A stretch of DNA of 64,000 bases. It comes from Nitrospira sp. (lineage in GTDB: Bacteria; Nitrospirota; Nitrospiria; Nitrospirales; Nitrospiraceae). The notes under the pieces were generated by a model that did not search any database, was not told where the DNA came from, and saw only the letters and a list, made by a program, of their open reading frames with translations. The position numbers and the translations under genes were made by a program. Location of the stretch: NCBI GenBank assembly GCA_021323395.1, contig JAJONL010000003.1, positions 1 to 64,000 on the forward strand. The letters are read 5' to 3'. Shown here piece after piece: positions 43,647 through 52,039 of the stretch; position 1 is the first letter of the stretch, and each line of letters opens with the position of its first letter.

Positions 43647-45566
43647 TTAGTGACCAACCGCCGGGGCTGCCGCCCTCCCAGGCACGGCTGCCTTTGCCTC
43701 GACGGGTGCTTTTTTCGCGGCAAGAGCACCTAACCAAAACACGAACATGATAGTGGTCCAGAAGAACAACACATTGAAAGAAATCATGTTGGCGGCAAAA
43801 CCGACCGTGTGCGTATACGCCCAGGGGGAATTGTCACGCATGATTTCGTTGACGTGCCAGAATAAACGGACTGAGGAGCGGATATATCCCATCAGTCCCA
43901 TCATCCACGTAAACGCTGTTGCCAGCATGATGAGCGCGTACTGCGACCGAGCTGAAATCTTGCCCCATTCAATGGGCCCCATCTGTTTGGCACCCTTCAT
44001 CATGACGCTATTGAGCGCGAACATGAAGAACAGACAGGACAAGGTCGTCGCCACCTGAGGCACGGATAGGCCGACGCGTACATTGGCGGGAATGTAGTAG
44101 CCGTAAATGGCGAGCAAGATAATGTTGAGATAGGCAAAGAAGAAGAAACAGCCCATAAAAATGTTGCCGAACTTGGACCACGACACCGTCGAAACCTTAT
44201 TCCCTCGCATGTACCATACGAAACTTAATACGGTGGTCGTAATGATGACGTTAATGCCGCCGTTTTTGGCTGACATAACACCGTAATTACCAAGTACGGG
44301 GTGCTGTTGACCGCCCATCGCCTTCAGTTCAGCGGGGGTCATAACAATAGTGTGCGGGGTAATAAAAACCAGGAATCCACAGGTGAGCAAGAATACAAGA
44401 TACTTAATGTATCGTTGGTACTTTTCCGCCCCGCGCATACGTCCCAGCGCCTGCCACAGATAATAATTGGTACTGAGGAAAAGGATACCGATCATGGTTG
44501 CCTGAATGATGAACAACCAAGCCAACAATCCGCCCATTAGAGTAATGCCCATCTGCTGCCGATAGGCATATACCTCGCGCATGAGCCAGTAGCCCGCAAA
44601 TGGCAGAGGAATCAAGAACGAGACACCGAGGGCCATGGCGATATAGCCCATCCAGTCATAATGAGCACGCTCCTCGTCCGTTTTGGCCGACAAAAATCGA
44701 TATGCAGCGTAAGCAGCGACGACACCGCCGCCAAAGGCCATGTTGCCAAGAATCCTATGCAAATTCAGAGGATTCCACAAGGCGGTATGGATCACGTGCC
44801 AAATATTGCCGAGATACCGTCCCTGCTCGTCAACTCCAGCCGGCGACATCATAAACCCGATCCAGGAGTTCGCGAGGAACATGAGGACCGTACCGATGAC
44901 GTTCAGGACCACGGACATGCTGAGGTGGATCCACTTCAGGAACCCTTCCTTCATCTTGTCCCAGCCATAATAATAGATATAGAGAGTTCCGCTTTCAGCC
45001 ACGAACATCAGCGCATAGATGTGCATGACCGGCCTAAAGATACTTGAGAGATATTGGAAAAAAGCGGGATAGAGAGTGAGAAAGGTAAAGATCAGAATGC
45101 CGCCCAGGATTGCCGTCAAGGAATACGCAGTCAAACTAATCTTAATGAAGTCATAAGCGAGCTGGTCATACCGTTTGGCCAGTGCCTTATCCTTGCTCAC
45201 CACCCCCATGAACTCGATGATCATGCAGAAGATAGGTACGGCCAGAACGAAACTGCCATAATAGAGATGTTGCTGGTTGGCAAACCAGAGAAGGACTCGA
45301 CTCTCGAAGTTGTAACGAGGATAGTCCTTCTCGCTGTCGGTCGTCTTAGGGGCAGGAGGACCGGAGACAATCCCCTCCGTCTTATAGTAAACATCCTTAC
45401 CCTTCTCAACCTTTGCATCACCACCCTCTTTTTTCACTCCAGCAGCCGGTGAGCCACTGTCGTTGGCGAGAGCAGGGATCGCAACCAGAATAGGCAGGAG
45501 GAGGAGGCCGATCATCGCGCCCAGCGCCATGATCGACATCAACTTCGTGCGGGTTACAGAGCCCAT
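43647..45566 (-). CDS. Cytochrome bd-like oxidase subunit I family protein (copy 1)
   Basis: A 639-residue membrane protein with an N-terminal signal-like helix, a periplasmic linker, and about 14 further membrane spans. The family resemblance to CydA is seen in HLYYGSFVLAVPIFCMIIEF, GFMMSPAGVDEQGRYL, ALWNPLNLHRILGNMAFGGG, FAGYWLMREVYAYRQQ and, later, HPVLGNYGVMSAKNG. It is much longer than CydA (about 500), and the quinol-binding Q-loop of true bd oxidases is not obvious. Homologues in Nitrospira have been proposed as the terminal oxidase that reduces oxygen. AAGGAGGT precedes the ATG. The operon contains three cytochrome c genes, suggesting that cytochrome c rather than quinol donates electrons; that is inference. 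Confidence 0.87.
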   Translation of the reverse strand: MGSVTRTKLMSIMALGAMIGLLLLPILVAIPALANDSGSPAAGVKKEGGDAKVEKGKDVYYKTEGIVSGPPAPKTTDSEKDYPRYNFESRVLLWFANQQHLYYGSFVLAVPIFCMIIEFMGVVSKDKALAKRYDQLAYDFIKISLTAYSLTAILGGILIFTFLTLYPAFFQYLSSIFRPVMHIYALMFVAESGTLYIYYYGWDKMKEGFLKWIHLSMSVVLNVIGTVLMFLANSWIGFMMSPAGVDEQGRYLGNIWHVIHTALWNPLNLHRILGNMAFGGGVVAAYAAYRFLSAKTDEERAHYDWMGYIAMALGVSFLIPLPFAGYWLMREVYAYRQQMGITLMGGLLAWLFIIQATMIGILFLSTNYYLWQALGRMRGAEKYQRYIKYLVFLLTCGFLVFITPHTIVMTPAELKAMGGQQHPVLGNYGVMSAKNGGINVIITTTVLSFVWYMRGNKVSTVSWSKFGNIFMGCFFFFAYLNIILLAIYGYYIPANVRVGLSVPQVATTLSCLFFMFALNSVMMKGAKQMGPIEWGKISARSQYALIMLATAFTWMMGLMGYIRSSVRLFWHVNEIMRDNSPWAYTHTVGFAANMISFNVLFFWTTIMFVFWLGALAAKKAPVEAKAAVPGRAAAPAVGH

Positions 45567-45630
45567 GTGTTACCTCCTTGATACATCGCGTGTGTGAGCA
45601 ACAACTTCAAGCCTTGCCTCTCTCCAATGC

Positions 45631-45753
45631 CTACTTCCGCAGGAGATACCAGAAATCCAATCCCTGCGCATCCATCAGAAAGTGATCAACAGCCGCAAAA
45701 AACGAAACACAGATCGCTATGGAAACGACGAAATACACAATTGTTTGGCCCAT
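45631..45753 (-). CDS. Tiny single-span membrane protein (40 aa)
   Basis: The sequence starts MGQTIVYFVVSIAICVSFFA and ends DAQGLDFWYLLRK. One hydrophobic span of about 20 residues is followed by a polar tail. The ATG at 45751-45753 has GAAGGGGGT upstream. It sits 64 bases before the bd-like oxidase gene and on the same strand. Tiny single-span subunits such as CydX and CcoQ are common partners of bd and cbb3 oxidases, so this could be an accessory subunit. The sequence itself is not recognised. Confidence 0.65.
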   Translation of the reverse strand: MGQTIVYFVVSIAICVSFFAAVDHFLMDAQGLDFWYLLRK

Positions 45754-45801
45754 CTTAAACCCCCTTCAAGATGAAATCAGTTCCCAGGTCGGAGTGCGGG
45801 A

Positions 45802-45918
45802 TCAGCACGGACATTGAACCCCACCGAACCAATAGAAAAACCAAATACTGACTGCACAGGTGATGTAGAAAATCATTTTGCCGATCTTAATTTTGACGTC
45901 ATCCTGAGCAGCTTCCAT
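45802..45918 (-). CDS. Tiny single-span membrane protein with CPC end (38 aa)
   Basis: A 38-residue protein beginning MEAAQDDVKIKIGKMIFYIT, with a hydrophobic aromatic span (ITCAVSIWFFYWFGG) and ending VQCPC. The ATG at 45916-45918 has GGGAG upstream. It is 48 bases before the other tiny membrane protein gene, and both precede the bd-like oxidase. A charged N-terminus followed by one helix is the topology of small oxidase subunits. The terminal Cys-Pro-Cys could bind a metal. Confidence 0.62.
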   Translation of the reverse strand: MEAAQDDVKIKIGKMIFYITCAVSIWFFYWFGGVQCPC

Positions 45919-45954
45919 CGTGATTCTCCCAACGGTTTAAGTACGTATTTTGAA

Positions 45955-45983
45955 TTGACACACCAACGACGCTGTGTTAATCA
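45955..45983 (+). promoter_or_regulatory. Possible plus-strand promoter
   Basis: TTGACA at 45955-45960 followed after 17 bases by TAATCA at 45978-45983. It would drive the 34-codon frame at 46019. The minus-10 match is weak. Confidence 0.35.
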
Positions 45984-46018
45984 AAATCCCTCATTCACAT
46001 GTTTTTAAACGGGATTTT

Positions 46019-46123
46019 ATGGCTAAAAATTCAAAAGTGTTCGACATTATAGTTTTGGCCGGAATGGTTGTCAATATCATTTTGGCCGTGTTTCTGATCC
46101 TCTATTACTTTGATTTCCTATGA
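46019..46123 (+). CDS. Possible tiny membrane protein (34 aa) on the plus strand
   Basis: A 34-codon frame starting MAKNSKVFDIIVLAGMVVNI and ending LYYFDFL. It has a basic N-terminus and one clean hydrophobic span, the composition of a real tiny membrane protein. Its ribosome-binding site is weak (ACGGGA). It overlaps the 3' end of the convergent FGE-fold gene by 47 bases. A TTGACA-type promoter lies about 40 bases upstream. It is the only plus-strand candidate in this area, so I rate it as uncertain. Confidence 0.4.
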   Translation: MAKNSKVFDIIVLAGMVVNIILAVFLILYYFDFL

Positions 46124-47030
46124 TTTTCTCAGCAACCCTTCCTTCATTCGATCGGCCACTTTCCCTGCTTGATTGGGCGCAACGGAAACCGATGGTTTCA
46201 TCTCGAAAATCCGACATCATCTTGCTGCGAGCGGAAATCCGCAAGTCTGATCCGGCACTCGTATAGGCCGCCCCGCGCAAGACCTTGTATGTGCCGTATT
46301 CCGGGCTTTGTGGGTTGCGATCCGGAGATTCCGCATAAGCGTTCTCCTGGTACCAGTCTTCTACCCATTCCATGACATTACCGGCACCATCCATGACTCC
46401 ATATGGACTCTCATCGCTTCGTACCCGCCCAACCGGAGCGGCAACTTCAAAGCCATCATCAACTCTGGCCCAGTTCGCCCCATCCTGGATTTCGACATTG
46501 CCCCATGGCCAGAGGCGCCCATCGGTGCCACGCATGGCCTTTTCCCATTCCGCCTCAGTAGGTAAGCGCCTGTCACGCCACTCGCAGTAAGCCTTGGCAT
46601 CCTCCCACGACACATAGACTACCGGTTGATTCACTCCCCGCATACGCGCCGTATTTTTTGCGTACCGTGACGGGGGCCCTGATTTACGATGGCCTGTCGC
46701 CTTCACAAAAGCGGCGTATTGTGCATTCGTGACCTCATAACGATCAATCAAGAATCTATCGAGATAAATTGTCCGTTCCGGTCGCTCATCGAATCCTCCA
46801 CGATCGCTTCCCCGCACGAACGGCCCCGCAGGAATCGTGACAAGGTCTTCCGGGAGAGGCTCGTCCGCACCCGAGGAGTCCACGACAGAGATGGCTGCCT
46901 CTTCCTCCAGACGCTGGGGATCCGCTTCAAATGGAGTGGAACTCGTTCCCCGGAGAATCGCTATAAGCGGCATGCTGGCCGCGAACAATACCACAAAGAG
47001 GAAGATAACTTTGAATCGTGTTTCGAGCAT
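46077..47030 (-). CDS. Membrane-anchored FGE-fold (SUMF1-domain) protein, copy 1
   Basis: A 317-residue protein with an N-terminal membrane helix (VIFLFVVLFAASMPLIAIL) and a formylglycine-generating-enzyme-like domain at about residues 60-290: VTIPAGPFVRGSDRGGFDER, YEVTNAQYAAFVKATGH, QPVVYVSWEDAKAYCEWRDR, RLPTEAEWEKAMRGTDGR and a C-terminal VLRGAAYTSAGSDLRISARS. The paired active-site cysteines of true sulfatase-modifying enzymes are missing from this last block, so sulfatase activation is unlikely. Similar domains occur in proteins near nitrite or nitrous oxide enzymes as structural or assembly modules. It faces the periplasm and follows the paralogue at 47042 by 11 bases. Confidence 0.85.
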   Translation of the reverse strand: MLETRFKVIFLFVVLFAASMPLIAILRGTSSTPFEADPQRLEEEAAISVVDSSGADEPLPEDLVTIPAGPFVRGSDRGGFDERPERTIYLDRFLIDRYEVTNAQYAAFVKATGHRKSGPPSRYAKNTARMRGVNQPVVYVSWEDAKAYCEWRDRRLPTEAEWEKAMRGTDGRLWPWGNVEIQDGANWARVDDGFEVAAPVGRVRSDESPYGVMDGAGNVMEWVEDWYQENAYAESPDRNPQSPEYGTYKVLRGAAYTSAGSDLRISARSKMMSDFRDETIGFRCAQSSRESGRSNEGRVAEKIIGNQSNRGSETRPK

Positions 47031-47041
47031 GACCTGACCCG

Positions 47042-47956
47042 TTACTTGGCCGGCACGTCGATCTCAACGTCCTTGGCACAGCGAAAGCCGACTGTGATAT
47101 CGTGTCGCCACGGTTTGGCCTGAAACCGCTTTGAGGAGCGGACATTTCGCTTGGTTTCCCGCCAGGAACCTCCGCGAATGACCCGTTGCTCGCCCTGCTC
47201 AGGCCCCTTCGGATCTCGATATACCGATTTCCTATAGGCATTTTCATCGTAGAAATCCGCCACCCATTCACCGATATTTCCCGTCATATCGTAAATCCCG
47301 TAGGGGCTGCGCCCAGCCTCAAAAGACCCGGGCGGGGCAAGGTATCGGAAGCCATCTTCATTGCCGTCGATGTTCGCATAGCTGACCACGAACTCTTCGC
47401 CCCACGGATAGCGGCGCTTCCCTTCTCCACGTGCCGCCTTCTCCCACTCTGCTTCGGTGGGCAACCGCTTGCCTGCCCATTTGCAGTAGGCTTCCGCGTC
47501 ATCCCACGTCACAGCGATCATCGGGTTTTCCGGCATCAGCAATTTGGCCGGGTCATCTTCAAAGACCTCGATCTTGCGCTTGACTCGCTTGGCCATTTTG
47601 GCAAAACGCTCGTAGGCATCCTGCGTCACTTCATGCTTATCGAAAAAGTACGACTTCAAATACACCTGATGCTCGGGTTTTTCATCCGGATCACTGTCAT
47701 TGTCGCGGCTCCCCATCACAAACGGCCCCTCGGAGATTTGCACCATCTCGCGTCCATCGTCTCCGACGAGGGTCTTGTACATGGAAAAGTCTTGCGCAGC
47801 AGGCGTCTCGATCACCTTCGCCTCTGTCGTAATAGACATGGCCAATTGGCGCATCTGCTTCGCTTTGTACGATTCGTACACCAACGCTCCAATCATCAGA
47901 AAAAACGACGCAAACACAAAGATGATCGATCCGATCAATACGCCCCTGTTTTCCAT
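47042..47956 (-). CDS. Membrane-anchored FGE-fold (SUMF1-domain) protein, copy 2
   Basis: A 304-residue paralogue of the adjacent gene. N-terminal membrane helix (IGSIIFVFASFFLMIGALVY), then an FGE-like domain: MVQISEGPFVMGSRDNDSDP, HEVTQDAYERFAKMAK, NPMIAVTWDDAEAYCKWAGK, RLPTEAEWEKAARGEGKRRY, YGIYDMTGNIGEWVADFYDE, and VIRGGSWRETKRNVRSSKRF. The catalytic cysteines are again missing; only a lone Cys remains near VGFRCAKD. Copies 1 and 2 probably arose by duplication and may form a heterodimer in the periplasm. The gap to the glycine-zipper gene upstream is 15 bases, so the run is one operon with the second bd-like oxidase. Confidence 0.86.
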   Translation of the reverse strand: MENRGVLIGSIIFVFASFFLMIGALVYESYKAKQMRQLAMSITTEAKVIETPAAQDFSMYKTLVGDDGREMVQISEGPFVMGSRDNDSDPDEKPEHQVYLKSYFFDKHEVTQDAYERFAKMAKRVKRKIEVFEDDPAKLLMPENPMIAVTWDDAEAYCKWAGKRLPTEAEWEKAARGEGKRRYPWGEEFVVSYANIDGNEDGFRYLAPPGSFEAGRSPYGIYDMTGNIGEWVADFYDENAYRKSVYRDPKGPEQGEQRVIRGGSWRETKRNVRSSKRFQAKPWRHDITVGFRCAKDVEIDVPAK

Positions 47957-47971
47957 TAGCTTACTCGCACC

Positions 47972-48364
47972 TCACGATTTGGAAACCGTCGAATGCGCGG
48001 CAGGAGCATCGGCGCGCCCCTCCTCAGCCGCTGCTCTCCGCGCTGCTCGCACATCCAGCAACATCGAAATCTGCACGCCCAGAAATCCGCCCATGGCCGC
48101 ACCGGCTCCAGCGCCGAACGAAATCTTTTCAAACCCTGCAGCCACCCATGCCAGTAGGCCGCCCAGGACCGTGCCCACCAAGATGCTGACGAGGAAGCGA
48201 CGCCCACCGAGAAAGCCGACAACGGCGCCCAGCATCAACCCTAGTCCAGTCGCGATAGGAACGGAGGAGCCCCCCAAAATCGTGCCGATCAATCCTCCCA
48301 CCGTGCCCATCACCACGACGCCAAATGCCACATCAAACAGGGTCTTGGTCGACAGGCGGCTCAT
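47972..48364 (-). CDS. Glycine-zipper membrane protein
   Basis: A 130-residue protein with three or four short, glycine-rich hydrophobic segments (GVVVMGTVGGLIGTILGGSS, IATGLGLMLGAVVGFLGGRR, ILVGTVLGGLLAWVAAGF, GAGAGAAMGGFLGVQISML). The GxxxG patterns are typical of tightly packed helices. The C-terminus is charged and alanine-rich. The ATG at 48364 is chosen; longer frames to 48715 run over the neighbouring gene in antisense-free but unsupported sequence. No function is recognised. It sits between the DUF3047 gene and the FGE-fold genes. Confidence 0.65.
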   Translation of the reverse strand: MSRLSTKTLFDVAFGVVVMGTVGGLIGTILGGSSVPIATGLGLMLGAVVGFLGGRRFLVSILVGTVLGGLLAWVAAGFEKISFGAGAGAAMGGFLGVQISMLLDVRAARRAAAEEGRADAPAAHSTVSKS

Positions 48365-48407
48365 AACGATGATCGATTCCTTGTGATCGTATAGAGCAGG
48401 CACATGG

Positions 48408-49064
48408 TTACTTGCCGGAACTGACCGTAATCGCACCAAAGTCGATCTCCACACCGGGAGCGGCGAACAAAGAAATTCCCCAAGCCTTTTCTGCCGGCTC
48501 ATGTTTGTGAATGCGCTTGAAGTCTTCGTAGACGTTGATTCGCTCTTCGATCCACTCTCCCACAGGGGCCAATCCGCTTTGCACCACCAGTTCCGAGCCG
48601 CTAAACATGCCCCCTTCGATGAACGTGCCCTCCGGCTTTCCAGCGCTCCAGATATATTTGGTAAAGACCGGAATGAACAGGAGATCGGTATCCAACGAGG
48701 CGTACAACGCCGCAATCGGCTCCGACCCGCTCGGCGCTTTGTGAAGACGCCAGCGCCATGTCAGGACCGGATAGGCTTTTGGATCCCATTCAATTTTGCG
48801 CTTTTTCACGCGTTGGCCCGCATCCTTGACGGCGAGGAACTTCTGTCCGTCGGATGACTGAATTTTGTACGCATCCCTGCCCTTGGCTTGGCTACGCTGA
48901 TTTTCATGCTGCCAATCGATCGGAAACCCATCCTGGTCGGCAGACTGAAAGTCCTCCAAAACCATCACTCTGATTTCCGCAGCATAGGAAGGGCTCTCCG
49001 GCAGAATACACCATCCCATCAAACTCATAAGCCATACGACGCCAAGCATCATCTTCATAACCAT
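48408..49064 (-). CDS. Exported DUF3047-family protein
   Basis: A 218-residue protein with a signal peptide (MMLGVVWLMSLMGWCIL, cleaved near SYAAE) and a DUF3047 domain: LEDFQSADQDGFPIDWQHEN, YKIQSSDGQKFLAVKDAGQR, YPVLTWRWRLHKAPSGSEPI, and GSELVVQSGLAPVGEWIEER. DUF3047 proteins are periplasmic, probably beta-sandwich, with no known activity. The start at 49064 has GGAG about 8 bases upstream; an ATG two codons later is equally possible, and a longer frame to 49088 overlaps the upstream oxidase stop. The gene ends 43 bases before the glycine-zipper gene. Confidence 0.82.
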   Translation of the reverse strand: MVMKMMLGVVWLMSLMGWCILPESPSYAAEIRVMVLEDFQSADQDGFPIDWQHENQRSQAKGRDAYKIQSSDGQKFLAVKDAGQRVKKRKIEWDPKAYPVLTWRWRLHKAPSGSEPIAALYASLDTDLLFIPVFTKYIWSAGKPEGTFIEGGMFSGSELVVQSGLAPVGEWIEERINVYEDFKRIHKHEPAEKAWGISLFAAPGVEIDFGAITVSSGK

Positions 49065-49088
49065 CTCCGCACTCCGTGATACATCCAC

Positions 49089-50957
49089 CTATCCCTCATG
49101 CGACGGAGACGGCAGGAAACCGGCCTCCTTCTCCGTACTCACGTTTTCATGCATGACCGGTTGCCGGCCACGTTGACAGACCCAAAACAAAAAGAAGACG
49201 GCTCCCCAAAACACGACCATGTTCATGGTCACCATTTTCGCGGCAAATCCAAGCGACGGCGTGAATGCCCAAGGGGACGTATCCGGCATCAATTCGTTCA
49301 CATGCCAGGCCAGCCGGCCGGATGACCGAATGTACCCCATCAACCCCATCACCCAGGTAAAGGCCGCGGCCAATCCGAATAATCCGACCATCCCGCGCAT
49401 CGAGATCTGGCCCCATTGCACCGGCCCATGGATCGTCGCGCCCTGCAGCATGCGCCGGTTCAAGAGCAAACCCACCGTGACCACCACCAACGTGGTGACT
49501 GCCTGTGGCCCGGACAACCCGACACGAAGACTCGCCGGAAGATAGAATCCATAGACCGATAAGCCGATAATGTGCGCCACTCCCAAGCCAAACAATGCTC
49601 CCAGGACAATATTCCCGGTCTTGGCCCAAGAAATCGTCATCGTGCGATTCGCGCGACGGTAATAGATATAACTCAAGGCCGTGATGCAGATCATCACATT
49701 GACCGCCCCGTTCTTCGACGACATGACGCCATAATTGCCGATCACAGGATGCTGCGCGCCGCCCATGGCTTTCACTTCAGTGCCCGTCATAAGAATCGTG
49801 TGCGGCGTCAACCAAATAAACAAACATGCCGTCAGCGCCAGCAGAAGATATTGGTAATAGGATTGATACCGCTCGCCGCCGCGGATGCGTCCCATGCTCT
49901 GCCACAGATAATAGTTGACGCCGAGGAACAACGCTCCGATCAGGAGCGCTTGCACCACGAACAGCCAGGTCAACAGACCGCCCATCATGGTGACGCCCAT
50001 GCTCTGGCTGTACGCATACACAGACCGCATCAACCAATAACCAGCGAAGGGCATCGGCAGCAGCGCGCACACCGTAACGAATAAGAATACGTAGCCGACC
50101 CAGTCGTAATAGGCGCGCTCCTCCTGGGTCTTCCCGGTGAAGAACCGGTAACAGGCATAGGCCAGGACCACCGCTCCACCTGACATGATATCCGCCAGAA
50201 ACCGGTGCAGGTTCAACGGATTCCATAGGGCCGAGTGGAGCAGATGCCAGGGATTCCCCAAATAGCGGCCCTGCCCGTCCACCCCGGCGGGCGCCATCAT
50301 GAAGGCCGACCAGGCATTGGCGAGCAGCAGCAACGACGTCCCGAATACCACGGCGAGGAGGCCGATCGAGAGATGAACCCACTTCGTCCCCGGCGCTCTC
50401 ATACGGTCCCAACTATAGTAATACGCGATCGTGAAAAAGGTTGTGCCGACAAACACGAGTGCGTACAAGGGCATCATGACCTTGAAGGTCCCCCCCATGT
50501 ATTGCATGAAATTGGGATACAAAGTGATGAACATCGTCAACATTACGCTGCCGACGGCTGCGGTGACGGAAATGGCCAGCAGCGCCACCTTCAAGAGATC
50601 TTGAGCCAGGCCATCGTAGCGTAACGCCAGCGCGGGATTTCTCGCGACCAACCCCAGAAACTCCAGCAACACACAAAAAATCGGCAACGCCAATACAAAA
50701 CCACCGAAGTACGTATGCTGTTGGATGATGAACCACATCAGTAATCGGCTATCGAGCGAGCCGTACTCGGGATAGTGGCTCTCATTGCCCGTTGGCGCGG
50801 AGGGGCCGCTGGGAATGCCGGGCGTCTGAAAATACACGTCCTTAGATGGGTCCGTTGCCCTGACCGGATCCGGACTCAAGAGGGTGGCTCCCGTCATCCA
50901 TATCAACGTGCAGGCCAAGGTGATGACCAAGACATGATACGAACGGCGTGTGGTCAT
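49089..50957 (-). CDS. Cytochrome bd-like oxidase subunit I family protein (copy 2)
   Basis: A 622-residue paralogue of the protein at 43647, with the same topology: signal-like N-terminus, periplasmic linker ending in YPEYGSLDSRLLMWF, and about 14 membrane helices. Shared motifs include QQHTYFGGFVLALPIFCVLL, FMMAPAGVDGQGRYLGNPWH, ALWNPLNLHRFLADIMSGGA, FAGYWLMRSVYAYSQSMG and HPVIGNYGVMSSKNGAVN. It too lacks an obvious quinol Q-loop. Unlike copy 1, it has no cytochrome c genes next to it, which suggests a different electron donor or partner. Its ATG overlaps the stop of the upstream membrane protein gene by four bases. Confidence 0.86.
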   Translation of the reverse strand: MTTRRSYHVLVITLACTLIWMTGATLLSPDPVRATDPSKDVYFQTPGIPSGPSAPTGNESHYPEYGSLDSRLLMWFIIQQHTYFGGFVLALPIFCVLLEFLGLVARNPALALRYDGLAQDLLKVALLAISVTAAVGSVMLTMFITLYPNFMQYMGGTFKVMMPLYALVFVGTTFFTIAYYYSWDRMRAPGTKWVHLSIGLLAVVFGTSLLLLANAWSAFMMAPAGVDGQGRYLGNPWHLLHSALWNPLNLHRFLADIMSGGAVVLAYACYRFFTGKTQEERAYYDWVGYVFLFVTVCALLPMPFAGYWLMRSVYAYSQSMGVTMMGGLLTWLFVVQALLIGALFLGVNYYLWQSMGRIRGGERYQSYYQYLLLALTACLFIWLTPHTILMTGTEVKAMGGAQHPVIGNYGVMSSKNGAVNVMICITALSYIYYRRANRTMTISWAKTGNIVLGALFGLGVAHIIGLSVYGFYLPASLRVGLSGPQAVTTLVVVTVGLLLNRRMLQGATIHGPVQWGQISMRGMVGLFGLAAAFTWVMGLMGYIRSSGRLAWHVNELMPDTSPWAFTPSLGFAAKMVTMNMVVFWGAVFFLFWVCQRGRQPVMHENVSTEKEAGFLPSPSHEG

Positions 50958-52039
50958 GACGACACTCTCTGACTGGTCTTTTCAAAAACAGCCGCAGATT
51001 CGTTCGATGGTAAGCCAGAAAGAGCCCCGCGAGACTTGCCGAGTATGCCCATCACGAAAGGACAACGGAGCAAAGCGCTGGGCAGGGCCCCCTGCTCGCG
51101 ATTCTCGATGTCCCGGCGATGACCCAAATAGTAGCTGTACAGAGCCATGAGACCGCCAACCGCTGCCGCGATTCCAGCCGAGAGTCCAATGGAATCGATC
51201 GGCTGCTTCACGACGTACAGCCAACCTCCGAGCAGCACCAGATAGTAGGTGGAGGCGAATGCTAACCCTGGCCACCACCAAAACTTCATCAGTTCACTCC
51301 AGCGAGTGGCTGACAGCCTGGGCAACCATGCCTCGCCGCCGGCTTGCCCGGCAAAAAATGCGAAGAGAGCCATGGTTCCCGCTGTCAGACTCACCAGGGC
51401 GCCCTGGAGCAACACCTCACGACCCTCACTCGCGACCGAAACCAAGGCGACAGATACACCCGCACAGGCAACGGCCCCAGCGCACATCCAGGTCAACAGC
51501 GCAGGATGTACACGTTGAAGCAGGGTGCGTAATTGCGCTCCATCCGGAAAGGTAACCAGCGAACGCCCATTGGACTCCAGCCATCGAAGGTATCCAATCT
51601 CAAAGGCGTCCCGCGCAACCGCCGTGCAAGGAATAATGATCGCCATCATTGCAGGCCCATCGGGATGCTTGGAATAGTCGTATCCCACCAGCCACAACAG
51701 AGCCAGTACCAATAGGGACAGCTGGACACCGTAGACAAAGCCAATCCAAACCAGAACCCATCCGATGCGCCGAACTCCGTCCCCTCCCATCAACCGGGAA
51801 AACGGCAATCCACGTCCGACACGATAGGCGCAGCCAGCCGTTACCATCGAAATCACGCCACTGAGCAGAAGGAGGGTCATCGGCTCCGCCAATGAAAGGC
51901 CCTGCTTGGCTAGCCGGTAACAGGCGAAAGCCACCAACCCCGGCACGAACATCACCCAACGTTTTCGTTTGCGAACCGAGTCTTCCGTGACAGCGAGGGT
52001 CAAACACGGAAGGACGCGTAATGCCAGCCGATGCAACAT
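50954..52039 (-). CDS. Polytopic membrane protein next to bd-like oxidase 2
   Basis: A 361-residue protein with about eight to nine membrane spans (for example LLLLSGVISMVTAGCAYRVG, VLVWIGFVYGVQLSLLVLAL, MCAGAVACAGVSVALVSVA, GALVSLTAGTMALFAFFAG, AFASTYYLVLLGGWLYVV). No known motif; the C-terminal 50 residues are polar. It overlaps the second bd-like oxidase by four bases, so it is likely an obligate partner, perhaps a second subunit or assembly factor. The first 30 residues contain a basic stretch, giving an inside N-terminus. Confidence 0.75.
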   Translation of the reverse strand: MLHRLALRVLPCLTLAVTEDSVRKRKRWVMFVPGLVAFACYRLAKQGLSLAEPMTLLLLSGVISMVTAGCAYRVGRGLPFSRLMGGDGVRRIGWVLVWIGFVYGVQLSLLVLALLWLVGYDYSKHPDGPAMMAIIIPCTAVARDAFEIGYLRWLESNGRSLVTFPDGAQLRTLLQRVHPALLTWMCAGAVACAGVSVALVSVASEGREVLLQGALVSLTAGTMALFAFFAGQAGGEAWLPRLSATRWSELMKFWWWPGLAFASTYYLVLLGGWLYVVKQPIDSIGLSAGIAAAVGGLMALYSYYLGHRRDIENREQGALPSALLRCPFVMGILGKSRGALSGLPSNESAAVFEKTSQRVSS

